A stretch of 37,065 nucleotides of DNA from positions 1 to 37,065 of the forward strand of contig DASXSR010000263.1 of the NCBI GenBank assembly GCA_036505875.1, read 5' to 3'. Source of the DNA: Onstottus_A sp036505875. Lineage in GTDB: Bacteria; Acidobacteriota; Blastocatellia; UBA7656. The notes under the pieces are model-generated. The model did not search any database. It was not told the DNA's origin and saw only the letters and a program-made list of their open reading frames with translations. How positions within the stretch are numbered: position 1 is the first letter of the stretch; each line of letters opens with the position of its first letter. Below, piece after piece: positions 16,080 to 25,500 of this stretch. The position numbers and the translations under genes were made by a program.

Positions 16080-16319
16080 TCAAACAACCGTCTTTAGCTG
16101 CCACGCGTCTTGTGTAAAAGTTTTTTCAATAAGCGAGCGTGCGAGCTGTGGACGCTTGTGAGTGTTCGAGATTAATATCCGAACTCGGTTTGGAGTAACT
16201 ACAACAATCGTGCCAAATCGCTCGCGACCCCCGGCATGCCGCAATTCTTCAATGATAGCGCGATAAACAGCACCAATTGCGATTGCCTTAGATTTTGCCC
16301 AATCGCCCCGACAGACACA
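16080..16319 (-). pseudogene. Open coding remnant without a start codon, 79 codons
   Basis: Between an in-frame TAA (16320-16322) and the TGA at 16080-16082 the minus strand is open for 79 codons. It encodes a protein-like sequence: GDWAKSKAIAIGAVYRAI, then EELRHAGGRERFGTIVVV and TPNRVRILISNTHKRP. The alternation of hydrophobic and charged residues looks coding. No ATG or GTG occurs, and the first TTG is internal (about codon 26). The stop abuts the intrinsic terminator, as at a real gene end. I read it as the 3' end of a gene whose front has been lost or frameshifted, though an unusual start codon is not excluded. I do not recognise the family. Confidence 0.45.
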
Positions 16320-16350
16320 TTAACATCTCAACGATGAGACAGGAATGAAC

Positions 16351-17142
16351 CTAGTCCGTCACCAATCGGGAGAGATCTGGCACCCAGAAATCGTAGACTC
16401 GCTCCCCAGAGGAGCGCTTGGCTCGAGTCAGCCCAAGCCGCCGCAATGCTTCCCGCTCGTGACCGAGGTAAGTGAAATGCGGCAAGTCAGCCGGAACGGT
16501 CCGGTACCAACCGTGTCGACCGAGTGCTTCCTCGACCTGTGGATCCTCGTACTCGGCCACGTCAAAGGCGAGCATTGATAAGTGTTGGGAAGCCCCTGGG
16601 GCCGCGACTGAATACAGAATTGACTTGTCAAAGAATGTACCGAAGAACAGCTCCCCGGTCTCTTCCAGTTCGAGTATCTGCCGGACTTGCTGTTCGACGG
16701 GCAGCTGGCGAATTGACTCGGCGCGTTCGGGGGAAATGCGCCCGAGGCTCCGCCAGTGATCGAGTCCGCGCGTCACGTTTCGCATCCACAGCTTCTCCGT
16801 ATCCTGATAAGAGCGTCGTCCCGCATCGGCTGCCCGCGCGCTGAAGCTGTTGCCTTTTGCCGTGATCATGCCAGCGGCTGAGACAAGCGCACCCAGCGCC
16901 TCGCTTTGAAGCTCAATCTGGTGCTCGCCTAAGACCGCGCGACTGACCGAGAGCGAAGCTTGAAACGTTTCCACTTGGGCGGCGTCCGGGAAGACAATCA
17001 CCGGCGGCGGCGTCGCCGTAGTTACAAACATTGCACCGTATTCGGCGAATAACCGCTTCTCGACCGGAAAAGATAGATGAGAGGCAATATCCTGTAACAA
17101 GCTCGTCATAACAACAGCGGCATTCGCTCTTAACCGTATCAC
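16351..17142 (-). CDS. VanY/M15-like D-alanyl-D-alanine carboxypeptidase family protein
   Basis: The second half matches the zinc site of M15 peptidases: VAAPGASQHLSMLAFDV carries His187 and Asp194, and HGWYRTVPADLPHFTYLG carries His222. These correspond to the SxHxxGxAxD and ExxH motifs. The acidic residue three places before the last His is Asp219 instead of the usual Glu. The N-terminal 100 residues are not familiar, and no signal peptide is seen, which is unusual for a cell-wall enzyme. The GTG at 17142 gives 263 residues; an ATG at 17109 would give 252. Neither has a good ribosome binding site. Activity on peptidoglycan is inference. Confidence 0.6.
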   Translation of the reverse strand: MIRLRANAAVVMTSLLQDIASHLSFPVEKRLFAEYGAMFVTTATPPPVIVFPDAAQVETFQASLSVSRAVLGEHQIELQSEALGALVSAAGMITAKGNSFSARAADAGRRSYQDTEKLWMRNVTRGLDHWRSLGRISPERAESIRQLPVEQQVRQILELEETGELFFGTFFDKSILYSVAAPGASQHLSMLAFDVAEYEDPQVEEALGRHGWYRTVPADLPHFTYLGHEREALRRLGLTRAKRSSGERVYDFWVPDLSRLVTD

Positions 17143-17185
17143 CGCAGCGTGCGTCGTTCAAAGACCACTGAGGTGGGCAAAACTA

Positions 17186-17214
17186 TTGACACCGCTTTTT
17201 CCCTAACTTACCAT
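17186..17214 (+). promoter_or_regulatory. Sigma70-type promoter for the subtilase gene
   Basis: TTGACA (17186-17191) and TACCAT (17209-17214, four of six consensus bases) are separated by 17 bases. Transcription would start near 17221, giving a leader of about 115 bases. No repressor site or riboswitch structure was recognised in it. Confidence 0.55.
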
Positions 17215-17334
17215 CGCAACAGATCAGCGACGCCCCTGCTGTCGTTGCCCTCCCAAGAAGCGATTTCTCAGTTTGCCCCTTAACTCGTCTTATCATCCAC
17301 GACTCTGCCGTGGTCTTGCAGGAGCACTCGACTA

Positions 17335-20300
17335 ATGGCCCGACACGTCCTTCGCATAGTCCCGATTCTACTGCTTGTTTCGGTTTTCATCTCAATCGGT
17401 AAGCTTTCCGCGCATTCCGACTCGTCTGTTTTGCACGCAAAGCAGCCGATCTACAACGCTTCTTACCGAAGCCGGTCATCAAATCATAAAGTGCTGGTTC
17501 AAGAGAGCGACCGGGACTTGCGCGAGTCACTCAGCGCCGAAGGAGCCTCGATAATCGAGGAATATGGTGCGTTTGTTTTGATGAGCGTTTCGGCTGCAGC
17601 AGCCGAGCGTGTCGCAGCCGGGTCCGATTCGAGATCTAGCGTTCGAGACGATATGAACGTTTTATTACTTCGGGCAGGCGCTTTGGATACAAGCGAAGAG
17701 GATGCTTCGGCCAACTCGCTCGTCGAATCGTCTTCTGCGAACGAGGGTCTCTACCTGGTGCAATTCGTCGGGCCGATCAAAAAGCGATGGGTCAACCAGC
17801 TAGCTTCAGCAGCCGAAATCGTATCTTACATTCCGAACAATGCATACCTAATTCGCGCCAATGGGCAGGGTCTCGCCGAGATCGAGCGACTCAGGAACAA
17901 AGAGCTTAGTTCAATTCAGTGGACGGGCCCTTTCAGGCCCAGCTATAAGATCGCCCCTGAGATCGCACTCGACCCAAGCGAAGAAATCAACGTTACGGTG
18001 CAACTGGCGTCTAGCGCCAACACCACCAACGAAATCGAAGACTTGTTCCTGCGCTCGTCAGCTTCGATGATCGAGCCGCCAATAACCGTGCTGAATTTCA
18101 CCAATGTCCGCATAAAGGTCCGCGCGCAAATGCTGGACGCCATCGCGCGGATGAGCAACGTCGTCTGGATCGAGCAGTGGCAGCAGCCGGCGCTCCACGA
18201 TGAGAAGCAGGGGTTGATCGTCGCAGGAAAGTTAACCGGCGCCGAGACGTCCGCTTCTAGTTATCTGGCGTGGCTCCAGTCAAAAGGAATAACCGCGACG
18301 CCGGATTTCATCGTTGACGTGGCGGACACCGGGATCGATCGCGGCGTGCTTGATCCTCAAGTCATACACAAAGACTTTTTGAACGCGGCTGGCCTGGCTC
18401 GCGTCGTCTATGCGCGCTATGTTGGAGCCGCCGATTCGGATGCCCTACCTGCCGACACTACCGGGCACGGGACGATCAACGCTGCGATTGTCGGAGGCTA
18501 CAATGTCGGCTCAAGCTTCCCGTATGTAGATGCCGACGGTTATCGATTTGGACTTGGTATTCATCCTTACGCAAAGATTGGCGCTACTCAGATATTCGCG
18601 CCTGATTTCACAAACCCGCCTCTGGCCTCAATGATCGACCGGATGTACAAAGACGGCGCGCGCATCTCGAGCAACAGTTGGGGCTCATATAACAACGGCT
18701 ATACACCGGAATGCCAATTGTACGATTCACTGGTGAGAGATTCGCAGCCGTCGGTTCAGGGCAATCAAGAGATGACGGTTGTCTTTTCGTCTGGCAATAA
18801 AGGACCGGGCGGCAATTTGAGCTCGCCGGGCACCGCCAAGAACGTAATCACAGTTGGCGCAAGCGAGAGCCTCAGGCCCGGCACCGATGGATGCCAAATA
18901 GGAACCAATGGCGCCGACGACATAAACTCGCTCATCTTTTTCTCATCGGGCGGACCGACTGCCGACGGACGAGTCAAACCCGACATAGTTGCGCCCGGAA
19001 CTCACATTGAGGGCGCCAGGTCACAATCACCCGCCTACACCGGCAAAAGCGTCTGTGCGCTTAACTACCCGGCCGGCCAAACGCTCTACACCTGGTCATC
19101 CGGAACGAGCCATTCGGCTCCCGCCGTAGCCGGCGGCGCTGCTTTAGTCCGACAGTTCTTCCAGCAATCCGTCGGACATGCGCCCAGCTCTGCGATGGTC
19201 AAGGCGTACCTCACAAACTCGACAACTTATCTAACGGGATTTATGGCGGGAGATACCTTGCCGGGCAACAATCAGGGATGGGGCTTGATGAATGTGGGGC
19301 GCGTGCTGGACGGCGTTCCCAGGATTCTGATCGATCAGGACCAAGTGCTATCGAACACCGGGCAAGTCATAACCGTGAAGGGCAAGATTGCTGACGCCTC
19401 GAAGCCGTTTCGCGTAACGCTCGCCTGGACCGACGCGCCGGGAAACCCGGCTGCCGATCCCTCGGTCAATGACCTCGACCTTCAAGTCGACGTCGGCGGC
19501 AAGACGTATCTCGGAAATGTCTTCGCCGGTAGCGCATCAGTTTCGGGAGGGTCACCCGATCGCCACAACAACCTAGAATCCGTATGGTTGCCCGCCGGAT
19601 TGACGGGCGATTTCACAGTCCGCGTTGTCGCTGCCAACATCGCCGGAGACGGCGTGCCGGGCAACACCGACACAACCGATCAAGACTTCGCGTTGGTAGT
19701 TTACAACGCCGGATCGCAGACGGGCGGGGGTGGGGGCCCGGTAGATCTGCCTCCGACTCTAAGCTTGATCGCTCCGACAGGCGGCGAACGCTTTCTGGTC
19801 GGCAGCACCGTGAGAATTCAATGGACCGCATCGGACGATAAAGGGCTCCAAAGCCAGCGAGTCGAGTTCTCGCCTGACGGCAATTCTTTCACCTTGATCG
19901 CGGCGCTGGACGGCAAGGCTCGCAGCCTCGACTGGAAGGTTCCCCAGCTGATCACGACGGCTGCTCGGATCAGAGTCACCGTTCTCGACGGCGTCAATCT
20001 ACCGGTCTCGTCGATCAATCCAAACCCATTCGCAATCGAGAACGGCCCGCCTGATACAACTCCGCCGTCGGTTACTCTGCTTTCACACAACGGCACCGAT
20101 CCTGTAGGCGGCGGACTGCCAAGCTCGATCAAGTGGAAAGAATCCGACAACGTTGGCGTCGTGCGGCGAGTAATAGAAATCTCAGACGACAACGGCAACT
20201 CGTTCCAGCAAATTGCCTCTCTGACCGGACCTCTCAGCGGAGACACTCAAACCTACGACTGGCAAGTCCCGGCGGACCTATGGACCGGCAAAGCGAAGGT

Positions 20301-20673
20301 GCGGATCACGGTTTATGACGGTGCGGGCAGTTCCGCTACAGCGGCCTCTCGAGACAACTTCGAGGTATGGCCGATGCCCATAATCAACGACGTGACCTTT
20401 ACCGAAGGAAACAGACCCCAGCTTGACCTGGCGGGCAGGTACTTCCGAGCCGACGAAACCGAGATTTGGGTGGACGGCGTCTGGGTGGGCAGGATTCAAT
20501 ACTCTGACAAGTACTTCAGCGGCAACGGCACTTACAAGCACATCACCAGCCTGGATAAGAAGCTGAACAAGCGGGTGCCGGATCGAACCTGGGTTAAGAT
20601 TGACGTCAGGATTCCCCGGACCGGGCAGATATCGCCCGCGTTCGAGTTCAGGCGCAAGAAGCCGCTTTCATAG
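17335..20673 (+). CDS. Secreted subtilisin-like serine protease, KP-43 type, with Ig-like C-terminal modules
   Basis: The 1112-residue protein has a signal peptide (about 1-26). Residues about 50-285 look like three successive propeptide-like modules (VLVQESDRDLRESL; LYLVQFVGPIKKRWVNQL; NVTVQLASSANTTNEIEDLF). The S8 domain spans about 320-665, with Asp331 in DVADTGID, His378 in TTGHGT, Asn488 in SSGNKGPGG and Ser592 in SSGTSHSAPAVAGG, so the triad is complete. A beta-sandwich (670-793, FRVTLAWTDAPG and VNDLDLQV) is characteristic of KP-43 proteases. A Gly-rich linker leads to two Ig-like repeats (about 805-900 and 908-1020) and a final domain to 1112. AGGAG lies 11 bases before the ATG. It probably digests external protein. 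Confidence 0.93.
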   Translation: MARHVLRIVPILLLVSVFISIGKLSAHSDSSVLHAKQPIYNASYRSRSSNHKVLVQESDRDLRESLSAEGASIIEEYGAFVLMSVSAAAAERVAAGSDSRSSVRDDMNVLLLRAGALDTSEEDASANSLVESSSANEGLYLVQFVGPIKKRWVNQLASAAEIVSYIPNNAYLIRANGQGLAEIERLRNKELSSIQWTGPFRPSYKIAPEIALDPSEEINVTVQLASSANTTNEIEDLFLRSSASMIEPPITVLNFTNVRIKVRAQMLDAIARMSNVVWIEQWQQPALHDEKQGLIVAGKLTGAETSASSYLAWLQSKGITATPDFIVDVADTGIDRGVLDPQVIHKDFLNAAGLARVVYARYVGAADSDALPADTTGHGTINAAIVGGYNVGSSFPYVDADGYRFGLGIHPYAKIGATQIFAPDFTNPPLASMIDRMYKDGARISSNSWGSYNNGYTPECQLYDSLVRDSQPSVQGNQEMTVVFSSGNKGPGGNLSSPGTAKNVITVGASESLRPGTDGCQIGTNGADDINSLIFFSSGGPTADGRVKPDIVAPGTHIEGARSQSPAYTGKSVCALNYPAGQTLYTWSSGTSHSAPAVAGGAALVRQFFQQSVGHAPSSAMVKAYLTNSTTYLTGFMAGDTLPGNNQGWGLMNVGRVLDGVPRILIDQDQVLSNTGQVITVKGKIADASKPFRVTLAWTDAPGNPAADPSVNDLDLQVDVGGKTYLGNVFAGSASVSGGSPDRHNNLESVWLPAGLTGDFTVRVVAANIAGDGVPGNTDTTDQDFALVVYNAGSQTGGGGGPVDLPPTLSLIAPTGGERFLVGSTVRIQWTASDDKGLQSQRVEFSPDGNSFTLIAALDGKARSLDWKVPQLITTAARIRVTVLDGVNLPVSSINPNPFAIENGPPDTTPPSVTLLSHNGTDPVGGGLPSSIKWKESDNVGVVRRVIEISDDNGNSFQQIASLTGPLSGDTQTYDWQVPADLWTGKAKVRITVYDGAGSSATAASRDNFEVWPMPIINDVTFTEGNRPQLDLAGRYFRADETEIWVDGVWVGRIQYSDKYFSGNGTYKHITSLDKKLNKRVPDRTWVKIDVRIPRTGQISPAFEFRRKKPLS

Positions 20674-20794
20674 GAACGGCTTTCTATCTGCCCGATACAA
20701 AGGTTATTCTCATAGGCTGCTTTGCGGCGTTTCAGCTCGACGACAAGGCCTGACGTCGTGCTGCGCATTCCACCGATAATTGTGGAGGCAATCT

Positions 20795-21181
20795 ATGCAG
20801 AGAACGAACATCGCCAGCGGCACTCGCTGGGAGCCGATCGTCGGTTATTCGCGCGCGGTTCGAGTAGGATCAGCCGTTTACGTGTCCGGAACAACTGCGA
20901 CCGATAAAGCCGGCAACATCGTCGGCAAAGGCGACGCTTATGCGCAGAGCGCACAGGCATTGAAGAACATAGAAACCGCGCTCCGATCTGCTGGAGCGAG
21001 TCTGAAGGACGTCGTTCGAACGCGAGTTTATGTGACCGACATCGACGAATGGGAGAAGGTAGCTCGTGCTCACGCTGAGGTGTTTCGCGACATTCGACCC
21101 GCGACCAGCATGGTCGAGGTGAGCCGCTTGATAGACCCGGATATGCTTGTCGAGATAGAGGCAGAGGCGGTTATTCTGTAA
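20795..21181 (+). CDS. RidA/YjgF family enamine-imine deaminase
   Basis: The protein has 128 residues from the ATG at 20795, which has GGAGG seven bases upstream; a TTG five codons earlier is less likely. RidA proteins hydrolyse reactive enamines and imines formed by pyridoxal-phosphate enzymes. The fold markers are VGYSRAVRVGSAVYVSGTTAT, AYAQSAQALKNIETALRSAGASLKDVVRTRVYVTDI and the end IRPATSMVEVSRLIDPDMLVEIEAEAV. The conserved Arg of the active site is the one in RPATS. It stands alone, 120 bases after the subtilase. Confidence 0.93.
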   Translation: MQRTNIASGTRWEPIVGYSRAVRVGSAVYVSGTTATDKAGNIVGKGDAYAQSAQALKNIETALRSAGASLKDVVRTRVYVTDIDEWEKVARAHAEVFRDIRPATSMVEVSRLIDPDMLVEIEAEAVIL

Positions 21182-21201
21182 CTCAGTCTTCCCCGCTGCG
21201 C

Positions 21202-22209
21202 TTACTTCTTCTCACGAAGTTTCCGTATCGCCTCTTTGATCGCCGGCGCGTTCCTAAGACCCGGCTCCGCTTTCAGATAACTCTCCAACTCGCGAGCGGC
21301 GGCCTCTCGGTCGCCCCGCTCCTGGTTAATTCGGGCTCTTTGAAGATACACGGAGCTCAAGCGCTTGCTGCTAAGTTCCCAAGTACGGTTCAACTCCCGG
21401 TCTGCGTCCGCAAGGTTCCTATTTTTCTGACTGACGTCTGAAGCGCGCGTAGCCAACTCGATAAGCGCCACCGCGTGGTTGAAGTGAGCGCCGACGTGAG
21501 TATCGTTGAACTCAACAGCTCTTCCAAAGGCATACTCCGCAGCGCGGAACTTTTGCTGCTTGAGCATCACCATCCCGAAAACGTAATACACCGCCGCCTC
21601 GCGGTCGTTGATCCGCCGGGACCGTTCCAGTTCTTCCAAAGCCTCGGCGTCTTTACCGATCCGATAATACTCCGCGCCAAGAGCAAAATGCGCGTCAAAG
21701 TAATCTTCGAACTCGACTATTGCCTCGCGTAACGAAGCAATGCCTTCCCCAGATTTGCCTTCACGGATCTTCGCGATTCCCTTTGAGTATGCCGCGCTGG
21801 CAGCCTTAGGAACGTCCTGAACAAACTTTGTTCCAGGTGGCGCAAGAGGAGCATCGGGACGGGGCCGCAGAATTACTTCAACCGTCACCGTTTCGTTCAC
21901 CACATCCGGCGGAAGCTGCCTTCGGCTGCCACGTATCTCGACAACTTCCCTTCCCGGCAGATAGCCTGACATTGTAACAATCACCTCATACGCACCCGAG
22001 CCAAGTCGCCCGAAGGTAAAATCCCCATCGTTACCGGTAAGGACTTGGCCCACGAGGGCACCGCCCGATTCTCTCAATTCAACGATAGCGTTGTTGAGGG
22101 CGGTTCCGTCGCTGGCGCGAACCTTCCCGCGAACCATGCTGTTCTGGGCGTATCCGACGATCGGCAGCAGGAGTAACACCGTCAAAGCTGAAACGTTGCG
22201 CGTGCTCAT
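21202..22209 (-). CDS. Secreted protein with carboxypeptidase-regulatory-like domain and TPR repeats
   Basis: From the ATG at 22209 the product has 335 residues and begins with a signal peptide (STRNVSALTVLLLLPIVGYAQ). Residues about 27-90 form a CarboxypepD_reg-like sandwich (VRGKVRASDGTALNNAIVEL, then GDFTFGRLGSGAYEVIVTMSGY). Residues about 140-330 are TPR-like helices (AYSKGIAKIREGKSGEGIASLREAIVEFED; HFALGAEYYRIGKDAEALEELERSRRI). The frame is open 12 codons upstream (ATG 22245), but that start has no ribosome binding site and would bury the signal peptide. It is probably a periplasmic interaction protein. It diverges from the sigma54 activator gene. Confidence 0.85.
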   Translation of the reverse strand: MSTRNVSALTVLLLLPIVGYAQNSMVRGKVRASDGTALNNAIVELRESGGALVGQVLTGNDGDFTFGRLGSGAYEVIVTMSGYLPGREVVEIRGSRRQLPPDVVNETVTVEVILRPRPDAPLAPPGTKFVQDVPKAASAAYSKGIAKIREGKSGEGIASLREAIVEFEDYFDAHFALGAEYYRIGKDAEALEELERSRRINDREAAVYYVFGMVMLKQQKFRAAEYAFGRAVEFNDTHVGAHFNHAVALIELATRASDVSQKNRNLADADRELNRTWELSSKRLSSVYLQRARINQERGDREAAARELESYLKAEPGLRNAPAIKEAIRKLREKK

Positions 22210-22346
22210 TTGCCGGTTCAGCCTCCGAGTTGGCCTGTCCGACATTATAGACCAACGTAATGAAGTAACAAATCAGATGGCGGGATGAACGCTTCATCCG
22301 TTCCCTCGTAACTCTAAGATGTAGATTACATGCAAATGAAGCCTGC

Positions 22347-22375
22347 TTGACTTTGCCGCCGCCTGCCCCTAAAAT
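22347..22375 (+). promoter_or_regulatory. Sigma70-type promoter for the TPR-sigma54 activator gene
   Basis: TTGACT (22347-22352) and TAAAAT (22370-22375) differ from consensus by one base each and are separated by exactly 17 bases. Initiation near 22382 means translation must begin further down, supporting the ATG at 22458. No -24/-12 sigma54 promoter was seen here. Confidence 0.65.
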
Positions 22376-22457
22376 CGCCTTGTTTTCGAGCGCAGGTTCT
22401 CGCCCCGAAGCAACTTGCAAACTGCAAGGAAGCAAGACCGGTTTTTGCTGGTGCGTT

Positions 22458-25400
22458 ATGGCTACTAAAGACTCACCTGGCAGCTTGCGTATGGATGAGG
22501 CGGTCGCAGCGGGCAAGGCTGCGCTCGAACAGAGTCGTTTCGAGGAAGCCGTTAATCATTTCAAGTCTGCTCTCCGGGCGGGCGCGCGATCAAACGACGA
22601 TGAAGCCGAGATCCGCTGCCTGATGAGCATCGCGCTTGAGAAGCGCGGCCTACGACGTGAGCAACTCGAAGCCGTCGCCAGGTTCGAGAAGCCAACGGAG
22701 TTCGCCCGACTGTCACAGCCATCACAAACCTCGGCGCTGGTTCGTCTTGGCTGGGGATATCATTTCAACAACGATCTTCCGCGCGCAATTGCCCTTTTCA
22801 ACCAGGCGCTGCGACTGGCCCGCGAGGCCCCGGACCATTCGGCTATCGGAGAGTGTTACTTCGGGATGGCCCGCAGTTATAGCTTGTTCTCTGAGCTCCG
22901 CATAGCACGCGACCACTACATGTCGGCACTCGAACACTTCAGGCAAGTCGGGAACTGGAAGAAACTCGCCGAGTCATACATAAACATTGCCAGCATCAAC
23001 GCGCGTGAAGGCGATTTTAGAGACGCGCTGCACTCAGTCAAGCAAGCGCTCACCCTCATTGGCGATCGCGACGAGCCCGACTTGATCGGCAAAGCGCATT
23101 GGTATCTGGCTGTCGTCTACGACAACCTGGGAGAAATAGACAAGTCGCTTTCCTCGTGGGAGAAGTCCATTTCGACCTTTGCGCGAGCGGACAATCGCAG
23201 TTTGCTGGCCGTAAACCAGAACAACTATGCGATGCAGTTAATTCGGTTAGGGGAGTGGTCCCGCGCGGAGGAGCTAACGCGTTCGGCGATTGAAGCTCTG
23301 CGCGAGTCAAACAGTATCGCGGTGCATGGCGGGGCGCACGACACGCTTGCGCAGCTCTATTTGTTGATGGGAAGGCTCGACGAAGCCGACCGTTTGCTTG
23401 ACAAGTCCTTGGAGATTTTGAGGTCGATCAAGGATGGCGAGTGGCCCGAGGCCAGCACGCAAACCACGATCGGGCGAAGCTACCTGATAAAAGGGAACCC
23501 ACAGCTTGCGGTTGCGCCCCTCAAACGCGCGGTCGACATCGCAGCGCGTCGAGGCGAACACCACGATCTGCCTGAGGCAAAGCTCTGGCTGGCCGAGGCG
23601 CTGCTTCAAAATGGCCGGTTGGAGGAGGCGCGCGAGCTCGTTGAAAACGTTCGATCTTATTTTCGCGCAGCACCCAACCTGCTGGTCTGGGGACTGATGA
23701 TGCGGATGGTTGCCAAGATCGAAGCGGCCGACGGCCACATCGCCGGTGCTATCCAGTCTCTAGCACAGAGCACTTCGACGTACACACTAAGGCGAAGCCC
23801 TTATCACAGCGCGGTCAATCGAATATTGCTTGCAGAAATGCTGGAGAAACAGGGCAACGTCGAGCAAGCAACTCGCGAAGCGGAATTGGCATTGGAGGTG
23901 TTTGATCGGCTGGGAGCGACGATCGACGCTCGAAACGCAAAGCTTTATATCCAATCCCTGAAAGAAAAATCAGATGCAGCGTCATCGGTCGACACGGCTT
24001 CGCACGCCGAGACTGCGACGGCGCTTGACCAGACACTCGTCTCTGCCATGGACGGTTTCCTCGCGCAGCGCATGGTCGACGCGTCGGTCTCCCGCGACCT
24101 CTTGCTTCACGAGCTTGTCTCGGTTGTGACCGAACAGTCGCGCGGCCGAGGCGCGATAATAGCCGAGCTCCTCACCGACGAGCCGAACGATAAGGAGCCG
24201 CTGAAGCTGAGAGTGACAGCTTCGATTGGGCTGAGCCAGACAGAACAAGCTGAAGAGCTGAAGTTTCTGAGCACGCTGCCCCGCGAACGATACCAGCAAC
24301 ATTTTGTATATCGGCTCACAGACAATCAACAGTCAGACTATTTGCTTCACATCGTCGCTCCCTCGGCCGAGCGTTATTTGACCGGCGCGGTCAGCATTAG
24401 GCCTTTGCTCCATATTGTCGAGCAAGGGTTGGAAACTCAGGTACTCAAAACCAAGCATCGACGGACTCATGTCTTCGATACGGCGCGTGTGCTTGCGCAG
24501 GCTGAGCTGCCCGGGTTCATCTGCGCGAGTCGCGCCATGAGTCAAGTGCTCGAGCAGATTTACAAGATCCGATCGTCGGATGTGACGGTGTTAATCACGG
24601 GCGAGTCGGGAACAGGCAAAGAGTTGATCGCCCGGGCGGTGCATTCTGGCAGCTCGCGACGGATGAAGGTTTTTCTGCCGTTCAATTGCTCTGCTGCACC
24701 AAATGAGATGATCGAAAGCCAGTTGTTTGGCTTCCGGCGTGGGGCGTTCACCGGCGCGGTTGCAAACAGCGAGGGAATAATTCGCGCGGCCGAGCACGGC
24801 ACGCTCTTTCTCGATGAGATCGGCGATCTTCCGCTGAGCCTTCAACCGAAGCTGCTGCGGTTTCTGCAGGAGGGCGAGATTCATCCAATCGGCGAAAGCC
24901 AGCCCCAGCACGTCGATGTGCGAGTGCTTGCCGCCACTAACACCGAACTCGAGCGCGCGGTCTCCGAAGGCAGGTTTCGCGAAGACCTTTTTCACCGTTT
25001 GAACGTCATTAGGATCCAGGTGCCGCCATTGCGCCAGCGGCGTGAGGAGATCCCAGCGCTGATTAATCACTACCTCAACGAGTACCAGCAAGACTCTGCC
25101 AAGAGCGACATAAGGCTCTCGGAGGAAACTGTCGACTTGATGGTAGTGTACGATTGGCCCGGCAATGTCAGGCAATTGTGCAATGAAGTTCGCAGGATTG
25201 TGACGTACAGCGAATCTGGAGCAATCGTCACCCCTGATGCCTTATCGCCGGAGATCATACGAGCCAGCCGCGATCTCGAGTACGCGCCCGCAGGCGAAAT
25301 GAAACAACCCGAGCAAATTCTTCCCGCGAATGGATCGTCGACGTTGGCAGCAGCAGTGGAAGAGCTCGAGCGCCGAATGATCCAGGTTGCACTTCGGCGG

Positions 25401-25487
25401 CATTCGGGCAACATCGCTCGCGCCGCTAAAGAGCTTGGCCTTTCGCGCAAGGGACTATACCTGAAGATGGACCGCTTCAATTTTTGA
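22458..25487 (+). CDS. Sigma54-dependent transcriptional activator with N-terminal TPR array
   Basis: The product (1009 residues from the ATG at 22458) has TPR helices over about residues 15-505 (AAVAAGKAALEQSRFEEAVNHFKSAL and many like it) and a region of about 520-680 that may be a GAF-like sensor. An AAA+ domain follows from about 684, with Walker A GESGTGKE near 715, the sigma54-contact loop GAFTGA near 762, Walker B LFLDEIGD near 782 and the FREDLFHRLNVI segment near 841. A Fis-type helix-turn-helix ends the chain (NIARAAKELGLSRKGLYLKM). All parts needed to open sigma54 promoters are present. There is no receiver domain, so it is probably controlled by a ligand or a protein bound to the TPRs. 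Its targets are unknown. Confidence 0.93.
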   Translation: MATKDSPGSLRMDEAVAAGKAALEQSRFEEAVNHFKSALRAGARSNDDEAEIRCLMSIALEKRGLRREQLEAVARFEKPTEFARLSQPSQTSALVRLGWGYHFNNDLPRAIALFNQALRLAREAPDHSAIGECYFGMARSYSLFSELRIARDHYMSALEHFRQVGNWKKLAESYINIASINAREGDFRDALHSVKQALTLIGDRDEPDLIGKAHWYLAVVYDNLGEIDKSLSSWEKSISTFARADNRSLLAVNQNNYAMQLIRLGEWSRAEELTRSAIEALRESNSIAVHGGAHDTLAQLYLLMGRLDEADRLLDKSLEILRSIKDGEWPEASTQTTIGRSYLIKGNPQLAVAPLKRAVDIAARRGEHHDLPEAKLWLAEALLQNGRLEEARELVENVRSYFRAAPNLLVWGLMMRMVAKIEAADGHIAGAIQSLAQSTSTYTLRRSPYHSAVNRILLAEMLEKQGNVEQATREAELALEVFDRLGATIDARNAKLYIQSLKEKSDAASSVDTASHAETATALDQTLVSAMDGFLAQRMVDASVSRDLLLHELVSVVTEQSRGRGAIIAELLTDEPNDKEPLKLRVTASIGLSQTEQAEELKFLSTLPRERYQQHFVYRLTDNQQSDYLLHIVAPSAERYLTGAVSIRPLLHIVEQGLETQVLKTKHRRTHVFDTARVLAQAELPGFICASRAMSQVLEQIYKIRSSDVTVLITGESGTGKELIARAVHSGSSRRMKVFLPFNCSAAPNEMIESQLFGFRRGAFTGAVANSEGIIRAAEHGTLFLDEIGDLPLSLQPKLLRFLQEGEIHPIGESQPQHVDVRVLAATNTELERAVSEGRFREDLFHRLNVIRIQVPPLRQRREEIPALINHYLNEYQQDSAKSDIRLSEETVDLMVVYDWPGNVRQLCNEVRRIVTYSESGAIVTPDALSPEIIRASRDLEYAPAGEMKQPEQILPANGSSTLAAAVEELERRMIQVALRRHSGNIARAAKELGLSRKGLYLKMDRFNF

Positions 25488-25500
25488 TCTCAGGCTACAT

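Noticed and set aside
22347..22457. 37-codon upstream extension of the sigma54 activator from a TTG
   Set aside because: The TTG is part of the likely -35 element TTGACT, so that codon would not be in the mRNA.
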